Assembly (NCBI GenBank): GCA_021234155.1
Contig: JAJEKV010000002.1
Span: 30,551,098 to 30,615,097 of the forward strand
Direction of reading: 5' to 3'
From: Isoetes taiwanensis
Taxonomy: Eukaryota; Streptophyta; Lycopodiopsida; Isoetales; Isoetaceae
Length of the DNA: 64,000 nucleotides
Under the pieces are notes generated by a model. That model was not told the origin of the DNA. It made no database searches and saw only the letters and a program-made list of their open reading frames with translations. Made by a program: the position numbers and the translations under genes. Shown one piece after another: positions 24,932-38,429 of this stretch (within the stretch, counting starts at the first letter, position 1; each line of letters begins with the position of its first letter).

Positions 24932-27900
24932 TGTGGCAAAAAAAGTTCTTCGTGATCTACACGCTCCGCTGCTTTCACAATAAAATGTTGTAGAATCACG
25001 GGAATAAGCGGGGTTATTCCATTTTGAGCATAAGATGAGTCCCCAAGACCATTCTTGGGAGAATTTTGCGAAGAAATACAGAAGCGAGCAGCCAAAGAAA
25101 TTTTGGTTTTTCGTTCAGGTTAGAATCAAATGCCCATGGCGAGGGCGTATTAGGCCAGCGTGATATCACATAATGCGATTTGTGTGACAACATTGCCGCG
25201 GCGTCGCGTGTCACCATTGCCTCCATGCTAACAGCGTGACGGAAATGTTTCCATGTAGGAATGTCAACAAAAGTGACGTTCCCTATGCAAAACTCCTCAA
25301 AAATGAGGTTATTAGACTGGAAGTCTAAACTCCACCTTTGCATTCCATTCCACAAATTCCGAATACCCAGGAGGTGTTAGACTTATCCTCTTTTGTGTAT
25401 TATAGAAGTTGACCACCTTGGCTATCCCACAAGTCCGAAGACCCCCTTTTTTCTTCCTAGTATACTAAGGTATTAGGCGTGTCTAAAATCCCACCAAATC
25501 TATTGGAAAGTCCCGATACCCCTTTGAGCTAGTACATTATGATGCATAAATTGTTCGTTCCTTGACATTTTAGAGGAGATATTTAAAGCCCAACCTATGC
25601 TTTACTTTTGGGGGCATTGCAGTCACAGACCATCAGCTCTCAACTTTTTATCCATATAAAGCTTCTAAGTCTCATGAGGGCATTTCCTTGGTTTGTCATT
25701 TTTTTCATTTTATTCCAATGAGTGTTAAGGTTTGAGTGTTATTTGTAGAATCATATTAACGATTCCAAGGGTTTAGAATTAAATTCCCGATTATTAAATT
25801 GAATAAGAACAACTTCAAGCGCACAAAATTTAAACAAACCCACGAGGGACACGATCCTCGATCCTTAAGTTCTACTCGCATCATAACCTCAACCCCCATC
25901 GGCACTTAGTTCCCCAACGGTTGCGGTTTAGAAATAAGATTCTCGATCAACACTTGGACCTAGTTATTATTGTCATAAGATGCGAGAATTTGGACCGGGA
26001 TACAAGTTAAAGAAATAAAGATAGAGGGATAAATGAATTATATGACAAAATGTCATGATCAGCGACCCATTCCATCCCTAGGAGTGTGATCCCGCTCATG
26101 AAGTCAAGTGGAGTCAAGTCATTAAAATTGGCGTCTGATTGGCTCATGATAGCTCCTCAAAAGGCTGTACCTCCACCTAGAAATATGTTTGTACTACCAA
26201 CTCCTCTCGGCACTGAGTATATCTAATGGATATGTTCTCTCGATTACCGAGAAGCCCAACCTCAGTGGGTGTGCAATGAGAATTTGGGCAAAACAAGTCC
26301 ATGCCCCCATGCTCCTGTTAGGTGAAGAATCCGAGTGAGCGACTCTTGTGCGGATCTAAGTCACCATTGATCATGTGATGGCAAGTCTACACCATCGACA
26401 AATGGACTCCCTAAAAGTGCATTTGCCTCAAGTAAAGCATCCTTAAGCTCCTCCCTCCCTTTTACTATCCACTATAGGAGATTGCACATAGATCTCCATA
26501 GTCCACCTCCCCTCTCTTCATCCCTGTAGTCTCCTCCTTTTCTCCTTCTAGTACCCTCCTCCTCCTCTCCATCCCTTCCCTCTTTGTGTGCTTCCTCCAC
26601 ACATCCCTCCTACTACGTGCTTCCTCCTCCCTCCCATCACTCCTCATGGCGCCTAAGTATCCTCCTCATCAGCCATGTCTTTGGACTCTCTCCTCTTCCC
26701 TCCTCCCTCCTCCCCTAGTGCAATGGAGCTTTGGGGTTCCTCCATAATTGAATGGTTAATCTAGTATTACTTTAACACAATGATAGGGTGGATTTGGCTT
26801 TCATCTCCATTAGATCTACAAATCTGTAACATTTGCCTCTAAGGTCATCTCACGATGAAGCTGCTACAAAATAGAGGAAAATGGCTTTCGAGGGTAAGGG
26901 ATTAGCAGCTTGAAACGAAAAATACAACCCGGGGTGCTTAGATTAACCACCATTGAATAGATATTGTGTCTTTTTGATGAAGTTAAGAATGCATACCTGC
27001 CCTCAAGGCATTTTACAACCACGGTTCTTTTTCCAACCACCGCGGTTTTGGGGGTGGACATCTCGGGATGGTGTGAACCTCGGTGACAAATCATGACGGA
27101 TCACAATCACAACTTGATTTTGACCATTAAAATCAAAATTAAAGGAAGAAACATTCTTCCATCTCAAAATTTAGCATTGAGAAATAGAAACATTTACATC
27201 ATTAACTAAAATTGGTACTGTGCGTCTACCAAGTTTGCCCTAGGCATCGAGGTCAACAAAGTTTTTGCAACAAAGTTGTTAGCAAACTTCCCTCCATAAA
27301 AGCTACTTTAAGCCACTTAAGTAATAATGACACAGAAATCTTGCTCTAGATTTCCCATTAGCAAGATAGATGGAATTATTATTGTTATTCACAAATCAAT
27401 ACATTAAAACAAAAAAAAGAATATAGGTGGATCCCATTCCATTCCATTTAGAACAAGAAGTACATTTTGGAGGCTTTTATCTCCGTATCCTCATGGCTAT
27501 TTCCTTAAGCCTGACTTGTTTGCTCTTTATACTCAAAGTTGTACTTTGTAAAAGATTTCTCCATCAAACTGGGACAATATAAAATTGGTAATAGCAAGAA
27601 ATCATAGCTTTTGGTGATTATATTGAAAACATCTTTCCTACAAAGGTTTTAGAATGAACAAACAGTATTTTTCATGAATATAAAAAGCTCCCAGAGCATT
27701 GATAAAAATGACATTTTGTCTTCTCAAGGTAATTCTTCTAGAAGTTTGGCATAATATGAAATAAGTAAGCGTAATGGCGCAATCAAAAAAGCATGTGATG
27801 CTGTGGAATAGGGTGAAACTTTTTCTGCTCGACCTACAAAAGAACACGAAACATTAATGAAGAAATTAAGCAATGCACATGATAGATCAAGGATGGCTGG

Positions 27901-29361
27901 CGGTGGCTTCGTAAGAAAGTTCTATTTAACAACTACTATATACCTAGGGCACAGCATTTGTATGGTTGTATCCTAAATCGCATATAGAAATAAATGTGGA
28001 GTAAATTTTGAGAAATAGCATTGAAGATCTAGCCATAAAAAAAAGTGACAGCTGATGTACTAGGAAAGTAAATTATCTACCACTGATCTATGTTTGCAAT
28101 AAGTATAAACAAGTCCTTTTCCACCTCAAATTTGATGTTCCTAATATGGGGTTTCCTTTAAGGATTTGTGTCATTTGACACTATTTTTATTGTTAAAAGA
28201 CGTTATTTAGGGTGAATTTACCATTTATGATAAAGGTGAAGATCATATTCTATTGTGCTTCTATTTTTAGGATGCTTTAGCAGTTCAAATTGAATATTGT
28301 TTTTCTCATTTGATCGCTGCAGTTCCTCCCAGTTTATTAACTAAGGCTTATGGTTTTATAAGCAGATTATATTTTAAAAACTCTAACTCAAAGGATTTTG
28401 TATGACTTATATCTCTTACTCTACAATGGCAATGGAATGATGTTTTATCAAAATGCATTGAGAATGAGTTAAGTAATAGTGGATATACAATTTTAAAAGG
28501 CTCAATAAACCCAGGTATGAAAACTATACATGTGGTTTTTTTTTAGGTCATAAGCAATTCTTAAGAACTTGGTTGAAGATATAATTGATTATCATGATGA
28601 ACCGACATTTTGCCGACTTTTGATTATCTTTGATCTAAAGGGACTTCGAAGCCAAGGTCTTTTTATCTGTTTTATAAATGGTAAATTCTACATTTAGCCC
28701 ATGATTCTTAGTTTAGTATAGTAGCGACCAAGAGCCAGCATGAAGGGATGAGTTACAATCCACAGTTTCAAAGGGATCTTTTGTAAGGATCAATATCAAT
28801 CATCAATTCTAGAAAGCAAGCAGAAAAATTTTACACCGTAGGCAAAGTGGGCACAGTAGTCTACTGAATACAGGATGGATCTATAAGGCTTAGATGTTCA
28901 TGCTGCTATCTTGGATTAAAAAATAAACTAGATATGCGCGCCAATTAAAATGGGTTGCAAAAGTTTGTCCATTATCCATTCAAGAGCAAGAAGTAAGAGC
29001 AGAAATAAAGTGTCACGATACAATGGGGCATGAAGGCTGGTTGGAGTAGGTGGGAGGCGATTCTTATCTAAAATGAGCTATTGGGCGGCCATGTGTGACA
29101 TCCGAAAGAGGCAGAGCTATATCTTATGAAGAGCCATGGCAAATAGAACTCCATATGGATTATGGGTGGTAGAAAATAATGGACCTAATGATGTGTAATG
29201 CATGATTGATGCGCTTCAAACAATCTGACGGAATTTGCTTGAAGAAAAATTGAAGCACCTAGCCTCAAAGGAAAAAATTGATAAACTGCACGGCCTCGAG
29301 GAAAAAAAGCTGCCTACAAAACTTACTTTTCTTCCAAAGCTCAGAATTCGGATTTAAAAGG
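24932..29361. other. Gene-poor region, CT-rich tract at 26440-26720
   Basis: A minus-strand frame of 113 codons at 25014-25355 (starts MWNGMQRWSLDFQSNN) is the only longer open stretch; I recognise no family and it may be a retroelement remnant. A pyrimidine-rich tract (CTCCTCC, CCCTCC) occupies about 26440-26720. The 76-codon minus frame at 26864-27094 and the 69-codon one at 27638-27847 have no supporting motif. No tRNA or rRNA seen. Confidence 0.35.
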
Positions 29362-29505
29362 GCTTAAAGCTTCGAAGGTATGTTTTTAGTCCTAGATGTC
29401 TACGGGGAATGATCTAAAAGCTTCGAAGGTATGCTTTAGTCCGGATACAGAGGGGAATAGTCTAAAGCTTCGAGAAGGTATGCTTTAGTCTAAATACACG
29501 AGGAA
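29362..29505. repeat. Three-copy tandem repeat, about 50 bp
   Basis: AAAGCTTCGA(GA)AGGTATG(C)TTT followed by TAGTC and a GA-rich tail occurs near 29366, 29414 and 29464. Confidence 0.8.
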
Positions 29506-29734
29506 TGAGTGCGGGCAAACAAGGTCCAATCTAATAAAGCCAAAAGAATGGAAGAGAATTACCCGAGAAGATGTCTTTTGCATGTCTGTCCAACATTTTG
29601 GTCAATTTCTAATTTTCATTGCCCTAGGATGAAAAAATAGAGATTTAACAGATGCCACATTATGAGTGGAAGTGATATCTTGGGATAGGCTAAATTACAA
29701 AAGGTTTGTAGGGTAGGTAAAATTTGATGTGTAA

Positions 29735-30330
29735 AAAGAAATTTACCATATGTACCTTAATTGTTGACTTATTCCCAAAAGCCCTTAGTTTTTGAAATTC
29801 CCAAATGCCCTTAATTCTTAAATTATTTTTTCTCCAAATAGCCCTTTATGGCTTTTAAAATCACTTAAAATACCTTCATTTGGATACTCATTCTTTACAG
29901 GGAATGATTATCTTTTTCTAGGTCCACGACAATTTGGAAAGCTCTGGTTACTGCCGGTGAACTCATTTTGCTATTATTCATATGCACAGAAACATTTTTA
30001 TCCATCAAATATTAACTTCTTCTTAGAAAATAATGAAATGCTACGTCATCCACCGTCATCCACCTAAAAGGAAACAAAAGATAGGACGGAAGATTGAGAT
30101 AAGAAGCTTGAGTGTGTGTAGAAGTGCATGTTTGTAGTAATGGGTGGCCATAATGAATCTGGGTTCTTTGGAGAATCCTATTTGAATATTTCTATTGCTT
30201 TGTTTTTAATGTGGTGGTCTAAAATTTATTTTCCAAATTGTTGTGATGTGTAAGTCAATAATTTTTCAAATTATTTGTTGATAGGGGAAGTCAATAATTA
30301 AGGTTATTTTGGTAGAATTTACAAAAATAA
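29735..30330. mobile_element. Inverted-repeat element, about 0.6 kb
   Basis: The left arm ACCTTAATTGTTGACTTATTCCC (read from 29754) has its inverted partner in GGGGAAGTCAATAATTAAGG at 30284-30303, with ACCAA/ACCATA outside. Interior copies of AAATGCCCTTA and TAGCCCTTTA recall the GCCC-rich elements at 15343 and 22319. Exact ends and target duplication not resolved. Confidence 0.5.
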
Positions 30331-30361
30331 TGATAATATCCTTATTTGGGCACCTTTTAGG

Positions 30362-30536
30362 CAATGTTAGTATTTATCAACCTTTGTCATGTTTGAACCA
30401 AAAAACACATAGGAGTTTTGTGGAACAATTTTTTTAGTGGGTGTCATGTTAAAACCACTTTAGAGAGAAAAAAAACACGGAGTTTTTTTATTTCAGGTGG
30501 TTCAAACATGACGATGGTTGATAAATACCACGATTG
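30362..30536. mobile_element. Foldback MITE, 175 bp
   Basis: CAATGTTAGTATTTATCAACC and GTCATGTTTGAACC at the left have inverted partners GGTTCAAACATGAC and GGTTGATAAATACC...GATTG at the right. The arms are about 37 bp. Inside, ACATAGGAGTTTTGTGG and ACACGGAGTTTTTT are a second related pair. No target duplication is clear. Confidence 0.7.
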
Positions 30537-30898
30537 TTTTATTCTATAACCATGCAGTTTCTCCACTGTAAAAAATGCCTCAAAACAGTTTTTCTTTCCT
30601 TATTTCCTCGGATTCTGTTTTCTTGTATTTTAAAAGGTGGCAACATTGTTTTTTGTCCGTGAGCGGATTGAAAATCAGTCAAAGTTTAAAAAAACAGGTA
30701 TATCATCTTTTATTAACAAGATAGATAAAATCGATGCACTAAAATTTTTGAATTTGTTTATTTCTTTTTCTTGCCACCACTCCTGTGATTCCATACGCTA
30801 ATCATGGCAAGGTTTTCTTACTCAGATGCTGAAGTTTCTATATTTACATCTTTACATTACTATATGGACCAAAGACAGAGAAAATTTCCAACAAATGT

Positions 30899-30994
30899 TT
30901 GAAAAAAAACCAGAATATTAGCAGCTGGTTCGCAAGCCAGGTTATTACAGATAGCGTTGTCTACCCATTGATGACTGTGAAATCTAGAATGATG
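30899..30994 (+). pseudogene. Possible mitochondrial-carrier-like exon fragment
   Basis: One frame reads ASQVITDSVVYPLMTVKSRM and ends at a GT (GATG|GTACAC). The P-L-x-T-V-K-S-R pattern recalls the PX[D/E]XX[K/R] signature of mitochondrial carrier (SLC25) repeats, with the acidic residue replaced. There is no second repeat that I can align, and following pieces (to 31165) are not recognisable. A chance match is quite possible. Confidence 0.2.
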
Positions 30995-31003
30995 GTACAC
31001 TGT

Positions 31004-34000
31004 GTTTTAATATTCATATTTCTTTTAAATAGAGGGACACCACAGGATTATATATTCAGAAATTCAAATCATATAACGTCTACGCTGCGTTTTATCTCAT
31101 GCAACATAAGAGTGATTCTCCTACCATTGGGATAGAAAGCTCTAAAGCTTAATCTGAACTTACAGGTAAGGAGCATTGTGCCTAAGTGTTTAAGTTAGTA
31201 AAAAGCATCACCAGTTTTGCTTTTTCTAACAACTCTTTCAAACATTGAATTAGCAGTATATGAAAAATGTCCATGTACACCTAGAAATTGGGATTATACT
31301 TAGAGACATTTACATAAATCAACCAGAATAATTGCTCTTGAGCAAAATGATCTTATGTCAGTGCGTTTCAGTCTTTTGTTTCCTTCTTACCTAGGATAAA
31401 TGCTAGTCTCCGTTTCTGAAACCCATTTGTTTATTTTCCGGTGAGTGAAGAGACTATTTGTATTCCATTGAGGGAATGCACATCTGGGCTTTTCAACAGG
31501 GTGTCCTAGACTGCCTGTCAAAATATTGTAAAGGTTTCCAACTTCTAAAAAGGAGGAGTATCACGTCAGGAAAAGGGACCAAACTGTATAGCACATCTGG
31601 TTAGATAAAGCAAATCAGATGTGCATTTAGTGTCAGATCTTGTAGACATTATGAAATTATATATTAGTTACAAAGGAATGCAATATGCTTAAGAAACTCC
31701 ATTAGATATGAAAATGGCTAGCCCAAAGGATAAAGAGATGTGCTGCAGACTTCTGTTTGGGGATTAGTTATATGTACAAGGAAGAGTTTCTCTTCCAAAA
31801 GAAACACCATTGTGTGGCGATAATTGAAACCTATAATAGCTTCTACATAAGGAAAGGAATTACATTGATGGTTAAGAATTTGGAGGGTTAAGCTGACAAT
31901 GTTGTGGTGTACTTTTCAAGATGAATTCAAATATTATAGAGACGATTGCAAATGTTAGCAGCACATTTTGCTGCAAAAGCATGCCCGGGACAGATAGAGA
32001 ATATCCATTACTTCACCCTGGCCCGTAATATCCAAGAATGATGGTGAGTTTTTTGAAATTAAACTTGTTGGTGAGAACATTTCATTCCATACTAAAAAGA
32101 TCTGTTGCTTCAAACATGAGCATAATGGTATGGATCCTTCTTTTGATGATCTTTGCGTTGGAGTTTATGATCAGAAATGTGGGGACTGGAACCAAATGTT
32201 TAAAAATATGGTCTAGGAAAACAACTATACAAATGGTTGGTTTAAGCCTAAATACCTTCTGTTTTGTATAGAACTATGACAGGGGTAAGCCTCGTGTTTT
32301 ATCTAAAAAGGGACTAAGAGTTAAAAAAAAACTTCACAAAGAAAGTGATTAAGAAAATGGGACAATTCCTGTAAAGACATGGGGTAGGGAGGGATGGACT
32401 CAGTGCATGGCTGAAATGTATTTACATATGCAGGTAGGTTTGGGCATGCTAGCATCATTTATTGCATTCAATAACAAGCTGTTGTATTGTAAAAAGCATA
32501 AATTCTGCCATAATGTGCAGCTCTGACACATGATTACAAAAACAAGTTTGTAAAACTCTTTTAGCAAATATCATTGTTGTTCCAGGTGAGTGGGATCCTT
32601 ATACAACTACAAAGAGGTCCTATACATGCACCTCTGAACCACTTAGCAGCAAAGGAGGATAAGCTGATACTATTTTATGAGGCTATGCAAGTGTTGTGCA
32701 TATTGCTTTCTCACGGGCATTATACATGGCGCTTGAGCTACAAAGTATGTGATTTACTGGTAGGTGAATGTTTCAACTAAGATGGGTTTGCTTGCACTTT
32801 CCTGACTTCTATGGCATAACAGTGCCATTTATGAGTGGGCGTAAAGCCCACATCAGTTCAATTTGTGAGGTAGCATTCCTAGCTGCAGCACAATCGTGGT
32901 GGGGGTTCCAGCTTGAGGTGGTGGAGACAAAGGCAGGATGGGTTCAAAGGAAGAGACTTAAAAGGGCCCTGGTTTGGCCCACTTTTTAAGATTGATCTGT
33001 TGTGGTTTGTCAATAGTATGGAGGGATGTCAAATCTAATATTTGCTAACTTTGGCAGGGGGATCCTCTGAATCTTAAAGGATATATATAAAAGGAAGGCT
33101 TAGGGGCATTGTCTGAGGAGTTTTCTACTAGCTCAAATGGTCTGGGGGCCCTATAGTACAGTTTTGCCTCTTTGGGAGCAAACAAAAAAGAGACTTAACT
33201 GCTTTCGACAAACTTCATGGGGAATCAGTGAATTCAGTTCCAGGATTTAGTAGAGGTCCAGGTTTCGCTTTTTGCACATCATAGCTTCAGCTGTGACAAA
33301 TCGGGTAGTAACTTTTTCCTGGTGAAATTAATTCAATGGCTTAACATGTTTAGAAAATTAATGATTTCTAGTAACCTCGAAATCCTAATTTAATAACTTG
33401 TAACATGTTTAGAAAGCAGTTTTACAGATCCCCACATTTGGTTCAAATCAATGAACATTCTGAGAAATGGGTGGTTCCGTCAAATAGGGTTAATCATTAT
33501 TATAGGCCTTAGAGACTGCTTTTTTCCCCATCACGAAAAGTCATTGTGGTTATGAATTGACCAGGGTGCAGGTTTCAAATGTTTTTTGCTAGCACTATAG
33601 CAGTATATAGAACAGGTACATATAAATAGATAGAATGAATTAATCTATAAAGGCAAGACCATCTTACAAATTGGACAGATTCAATCATTCACAATAGAAT
33701 TGAAAGAAATCCCGGGACCAAAAGGAATAAGATTCATCAAATTTAGATAGTGATTCTTATCTAACCCAACCTATTGATGTAGGATGTGGTTAAGCGAGAT
33801 TACAAATTCAGGACCGAAGACTACAGCAATTCCATTCCCAGATGGACCCTAGATGCTGAAAAAATTTGGGAAAGGAGGTTTGAAGGTTTTGTTGTGGTGT
33901 ATGTTCAAAGGTTCTTTAGGGTTTACACGTCATGCAGTAATGTTATTTCCACTTTACATATGACCAAATCCAAAAGAGGTGGGTTGAAAACACAAGGATG

Positions 34001-34197
34001 ACCAATTGGTTCCCCAAAGGGAATGATATAAGGTTGGGTTTAAATGTGTTTAGTTACAGCCATTTTTCTCTTTGTTGCTTCTTTGCACTTCAACAATGGT
34101 TCTATTCTCAAAATAGATCAAGCTTGACTTCTTCTCAGTAAAAACAGCCTTATAGTTATTATCCAATATATTTTGTGGTTTATCATTTTTAGTTATT
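31004..34197. other. Gene-poor region with exon-like fragments
   Basis: Several short open stretches end at consensus-like donors, for instance near 32431 (ATGCAG|GTAGG) after a frame containing FDDLCVGVYDQKCGDWNQMF (about 32135-32195), but I recognise no protein family and the frames are broken. Could be a decayed gene. Confidence 0.3.
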
Positions 34198-34204
34198 TCC
34201 TCTC

Positions 34205-34750
34205 TCCCCTTTTTTTTTTTTTGGGAGGGTTATATTAATCATAAATTAAAGAGTACATAGATAAGGCATGAAGCCTCTACAAAATAAAGTAACCTTTACA
34301 AAATTAAAGCGAGAAAAACCAGGATTTGTAGACTAGAACCATGAACCACCGCAAGAACCACCCGCAAGGAATTTGGGTGAACAAGATGGAACAGACAGAT
34401 GCTTGGAAGAAGGAACATCCCGTGAGGGCGGTGGAACATGGGAGATCGGAAGGAATGAGTGACATGAGGGGCATATTATAGAAGGTCGCGACAACCCAAT
34501 CAATTTCCAACCATTGCAGGGTGAGAAGCGGCGGTTTGTTAATGGGACTGCATGATATCCAACAAAACTCCGTACATGCTTCACATCCCTCATGTAATAA
34601 TAATATATTGGTATAGCGTAGGTTATTTCTCTGTGAGGAAGCGATTGTGGGATCCAGATGAATTTGTAGATGATAAGCGGAGCCTTTGTATATCTCAAAG
34701 CGTCTGGTTAATGTGGCCACACTGTATCAACCACGAAAAGAGGTAACGTC
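34205..34750 (-). pseudogene. Possible L1 LINE 3' end, minus strand
   Basis: A T run (34209-34221) followed by GGGAGGGTTATATTAATCAT looks like the reversed poly(A) and 3' untranslated end of a plant L1. The minus-strand frames behind it (34304-34720) have no motif I can name, so only the 3' end signature supports this. Confidence 0.3.
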
Positions 34751-37367
34751 GTTTGAAGCCCAAAAACTAAGCATTTTTTGGCATTTTTATATCCCGTCGG
34801 CTCCATTGCCTCAAATCTCTTCCTCTCTTCAGCAATCCCAGCATAAAAAGGCGGAACGCTGATTGGCATGGTTTTAGATCGAATCAAAGCTGCCCACGTA
34901 GGCGAAAAGAACGGTAATGGGTAAAATTTTTGCCCCTCAGCGCGGTTTGAAGCTTTGTTTTGGCATTAACCACTTTTTGCCACATTAACCACGGCTGATA
35001 TCGGATGGCCACATTAACCGATGGATTAATGTGGCTTGCGTTCAACCCACGATAACGGTCTACGCTTGGATATCACGGTTCCATGATAAAAGCATTGTAT
35101 GCTTCCCGAAGTAGAAATTTTGAGCCGGAAAGTTGGCACTAACGCTTGAGGAAGTGCTGAAGTGTATGTAGGGACATCCGAGGAAGCTTAAGCCCTCTTG
35201 GATACACGTACAAAGAATGCTGGAGTCTAAGAGCGAACTTTGGTCAGCAATGGAATCAAAAACAAATAAAAATCCAGTTGAACTCTCCCCAATCACGCCA
35301 ATCAGTCAAAGCCTTTTCTTCCTAATAACCTTGAACCAAGATGGCAAACAAAAAAGGAAAGAGAATTGGCCCCTTGACTAAAGCGGATGAGAAAAATGAT
35401 ACCCTTTGCTAAAGTAGATTAAGTGATAAAAACTTTTGGGAAGAAAAACCTACCAGTATATGCGAGGCTATAGAGAAAGGATAAGCCCTAAGTTTGTGGG
35501 TCCGGATCATCTTTGAAGCGTTATCTCTTCCGGCACCACATGGCTTAACTGCTCCAAAACATACAATGTCCCCGGCCCCAAAGAACGATCTGAGAACCTT
35601 TAAAGAATTAAAAAGAATCTAGAGAAGGTTTCTGGAGAAGAAAAATTGCACTCTCCTTTTTGTGCGACTTACTGCATCTAAGATCAAATTAATAAAAGAG
35701 ATGTCTCTAAATTCCCATCCATTTACAAGATTAAAACTGGACTCCACATAGGTGTAGAAACTTGGGTTAAGATCCGGTACGGCACTAAAAAGAATTCAAG
35801 GCTAAAAAGTATCTCGGATCTTTGAGATAGAGAGGGAAGGTTAAAATAAAGGGCGTGCAATATAGGGCCAATATACTATTTAGAATAGATGCACTCTGCT
35901 CAACACGTTGATGGGTTTCTTCAACCTCAGGTGCAAAAACAACCTTGCTCAATCTACCTCACTTGCTAAAGCTAGTTGAACATAAAAGGAGATGCCTCTA
36001 GATCTAATACTAGCGTTGGCGGTGGATCCCACGCCTTCATCAAATAAGAGAAAATGGAAGTGGGTTGCCCGACCATTGCCATTTGCTAGGGAGAAACTTC
36101 ACAAGATGGGCAAGCTTACTGGGGCTCCAATTGAAGCTACATCTATATGATCTAGGCGATCCTTCAGCACGCTGCATCCGCGGACTCATATGATCCCCTG
36201 AGCGGCCATATCCATGACTAATCTTGTGGAAAAGCCCTAATTATAAAAAAAAGGTCCCTTCGGCTCTCTTTTAAATTTGGCTTGGAGCCTCACATGTAAA
36301 TTTTAAGCTATTCACATGTGAATTCATCCGGGGCGGCGGTTTGGCCTTTTTGGTCGCCGGACCTCCTGGGCCCTTAGCTTACACCGTGCTTAACGACTGA
36401 CGTCCTAGTGCTTGTTCTAAGGGACATGTGAGGTCCCCTTAGACAATGGTTTGGCATATTAAAACCACCCAAAAAAGCAGGCTAATTTCTTAATTAAATA
36501 TTTTTTTCCTAACCAAAATTTTATTAAAACCATTTGCCAACACAATTAAATATTTCTATTCAAAAAAAAAAAATAAAAATAAAAATAAATTGTTATTGTT
36601 GTTTATGGTTGCTTTTGGTTCAGCCAGGGACATACCTTAGGAATGGAAGTAAGGAAGCAAGAATATTTGCAAAATATCTTGAATAGGACAAAGGAGATGG
36701 CAAGAGAAGGTGGAATATCTATAGAATATCTTAAATGGGATCTAAGATAATACTCTAAAGAGAAGATTTAAAATCCCCCATATACTTGCTATATTGAGTT
36801 TTAGTAGGATGTTTCTTGAAGATCCCATTGTATGTCTGTGATTTGGCCTCGGAAATCCTTTTGCATGCATCCACCACTTGTGCAAGAATCAATTCCCTAC
36901 ACCTCTACTGCGGGTACTCTCTCGCGGTACACTGCACATTCATTCCCAACAAAGAAGCGCCTCTATCTTCACTACAAGGAAACTCTAATCACCATAGATA
37001 GGAAGCTCAAGAATAAAGGATTACGATAATGATTCCTCCTCCGGCTTCCTCACCCAATGTCTTCTTTCTTTGGAATCCATTGATGTTGCTCATCTCCGCT
37101 TTCAGTTTTACCACGATCAAATTTTCCCATTTATACGGCAACCCAGCATGCAACAAACCCTTGTTTATTTTTAGCACCTTGTTTATTTTTTACCAAAACC
37201 CAAAAAACCACGTCCCTCAACAAAGAAACAAACAAAACATTGGCTCCGTCAACTCCATAAGGTGACCAACATGAGCAAAAAACAATTTTACTTGATCCAA
37301 CCCAAGGCCAAGGCCAAGAACCATCGACTTGTTTTGTAAATAAGATTGAGATGACGATTACTAATCT
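34751..37367. other. No recognisable gene
   Basis: Mixed-composition DNA with short unsupported frames and an A-rich tract at 36565-36592. I see no RNA gene or clear repeat structure. Confidence 0.4.
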
Positions 37368-37768
37368 GGGAAAAACTCCCAAATATCCTTATGATAGCGT
37401 TATTTTTACATAATGCCCCCGACCTCTAACAAACTAATGGGGATGCCCTTGGGTTAACTTACATGCTGTCACCTTTTCCCAAATGCCCTCAGCCCTCATA
37501 TCCCCCCAGAAGCCCGCAATTATGTCCGATAAAGTGGGCAATTGAAATTCTCAAAAACCTCACGTATTTTAAGCCGCAAGAGCAGTTGGGGAACAAATGT
37601 TAGGCCTCAAAGGCATTTGGGAAATAACTCGAGACTTGAGGGCATTTGGCCAGTTTCTGAAACATAAAATACTTTATACATTGACCAAGGACATCCATTA
37701 ATTTATTCCAACTCAAAAACATTTCATGAAATACCGCATAAATGTAATGGCATTTGGGAGTTTTTTCC
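37368..37768. mobile_element. Inverted-repeat element, about 0.4 kb
   Basis: GGGAAAAACTCCCAAATATCC at the left and GGCATTTGGGAGTTTTTTCC at the right are inverted copies. Interior copies of AATGCCC/GGGCATTTGG continue the pattern. Termini resemble the elements at 15343 and 22319. No clear target duplication. Confidence 0.6.
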
Positions 37769-38429
37769 ATTGCAACATTCACCATATCATAAAATTTACG
37801 AGGAATAAAAATGTTGCATTGCTTCTAAATCAGCAATATAGAACCTACCACTAATTCTCAAACATCAAGTCACATAAAATATGTCATGGCAGAAAGAGCC
37901 CATGATAGATCTCATCTTAACTTTTAAAAGACATGGACCACATACTTTCAGCAATGTCATGCAATTGTTTTTATGAAAGGTATGAATGCAATCTTATTTT
38001 GAAGTTCTACTGCTTAGAGTAAATTAAATAACTTGCAACCATGAAGATCCTCGTTAAAATTCTTAAAAACTTCAAGAGAAGTTAACTTGAACGTGACAAT
38101 GGGACTTCTCTATCAAAATGTTATTTTGATTTCATAAAAGCAGCCTTTCAGTTGCCTTGTTTATTTATGTTTTGAACTATTTACAATTCTTTTTACACAG
38201 CCAGTCGTTCAATAATTTAGACTAGGTTGAGAATGCCTTCTATGTTCCTGGATTTCCCTTCCTAATCTCTAGTACTGCTACATATTTGGAACTTTTTATC
38301 TTAAGTAGAAGACAGAATGATAAATATGACATGGAAAAAATAATTTACTACAATTTTAAAGCTTCTGACTTACAAATCGTGTAAACCAGGAAAATTTTGA
38401 TGGATGCAGCCAAATCAGATGACATCAAC
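37769..38429. other. Downstream region of VIPP1
   Basis: Holds the presumed 3' untranslated region of VIPP1 (minus strand) and otherwise nothing I can support. Confidence 0.4.

Noticed and set aside
26465-26647. Arg/Glu-rich minus-strand frame
   Set aside because: Reverse translation of a CT-rich tract.
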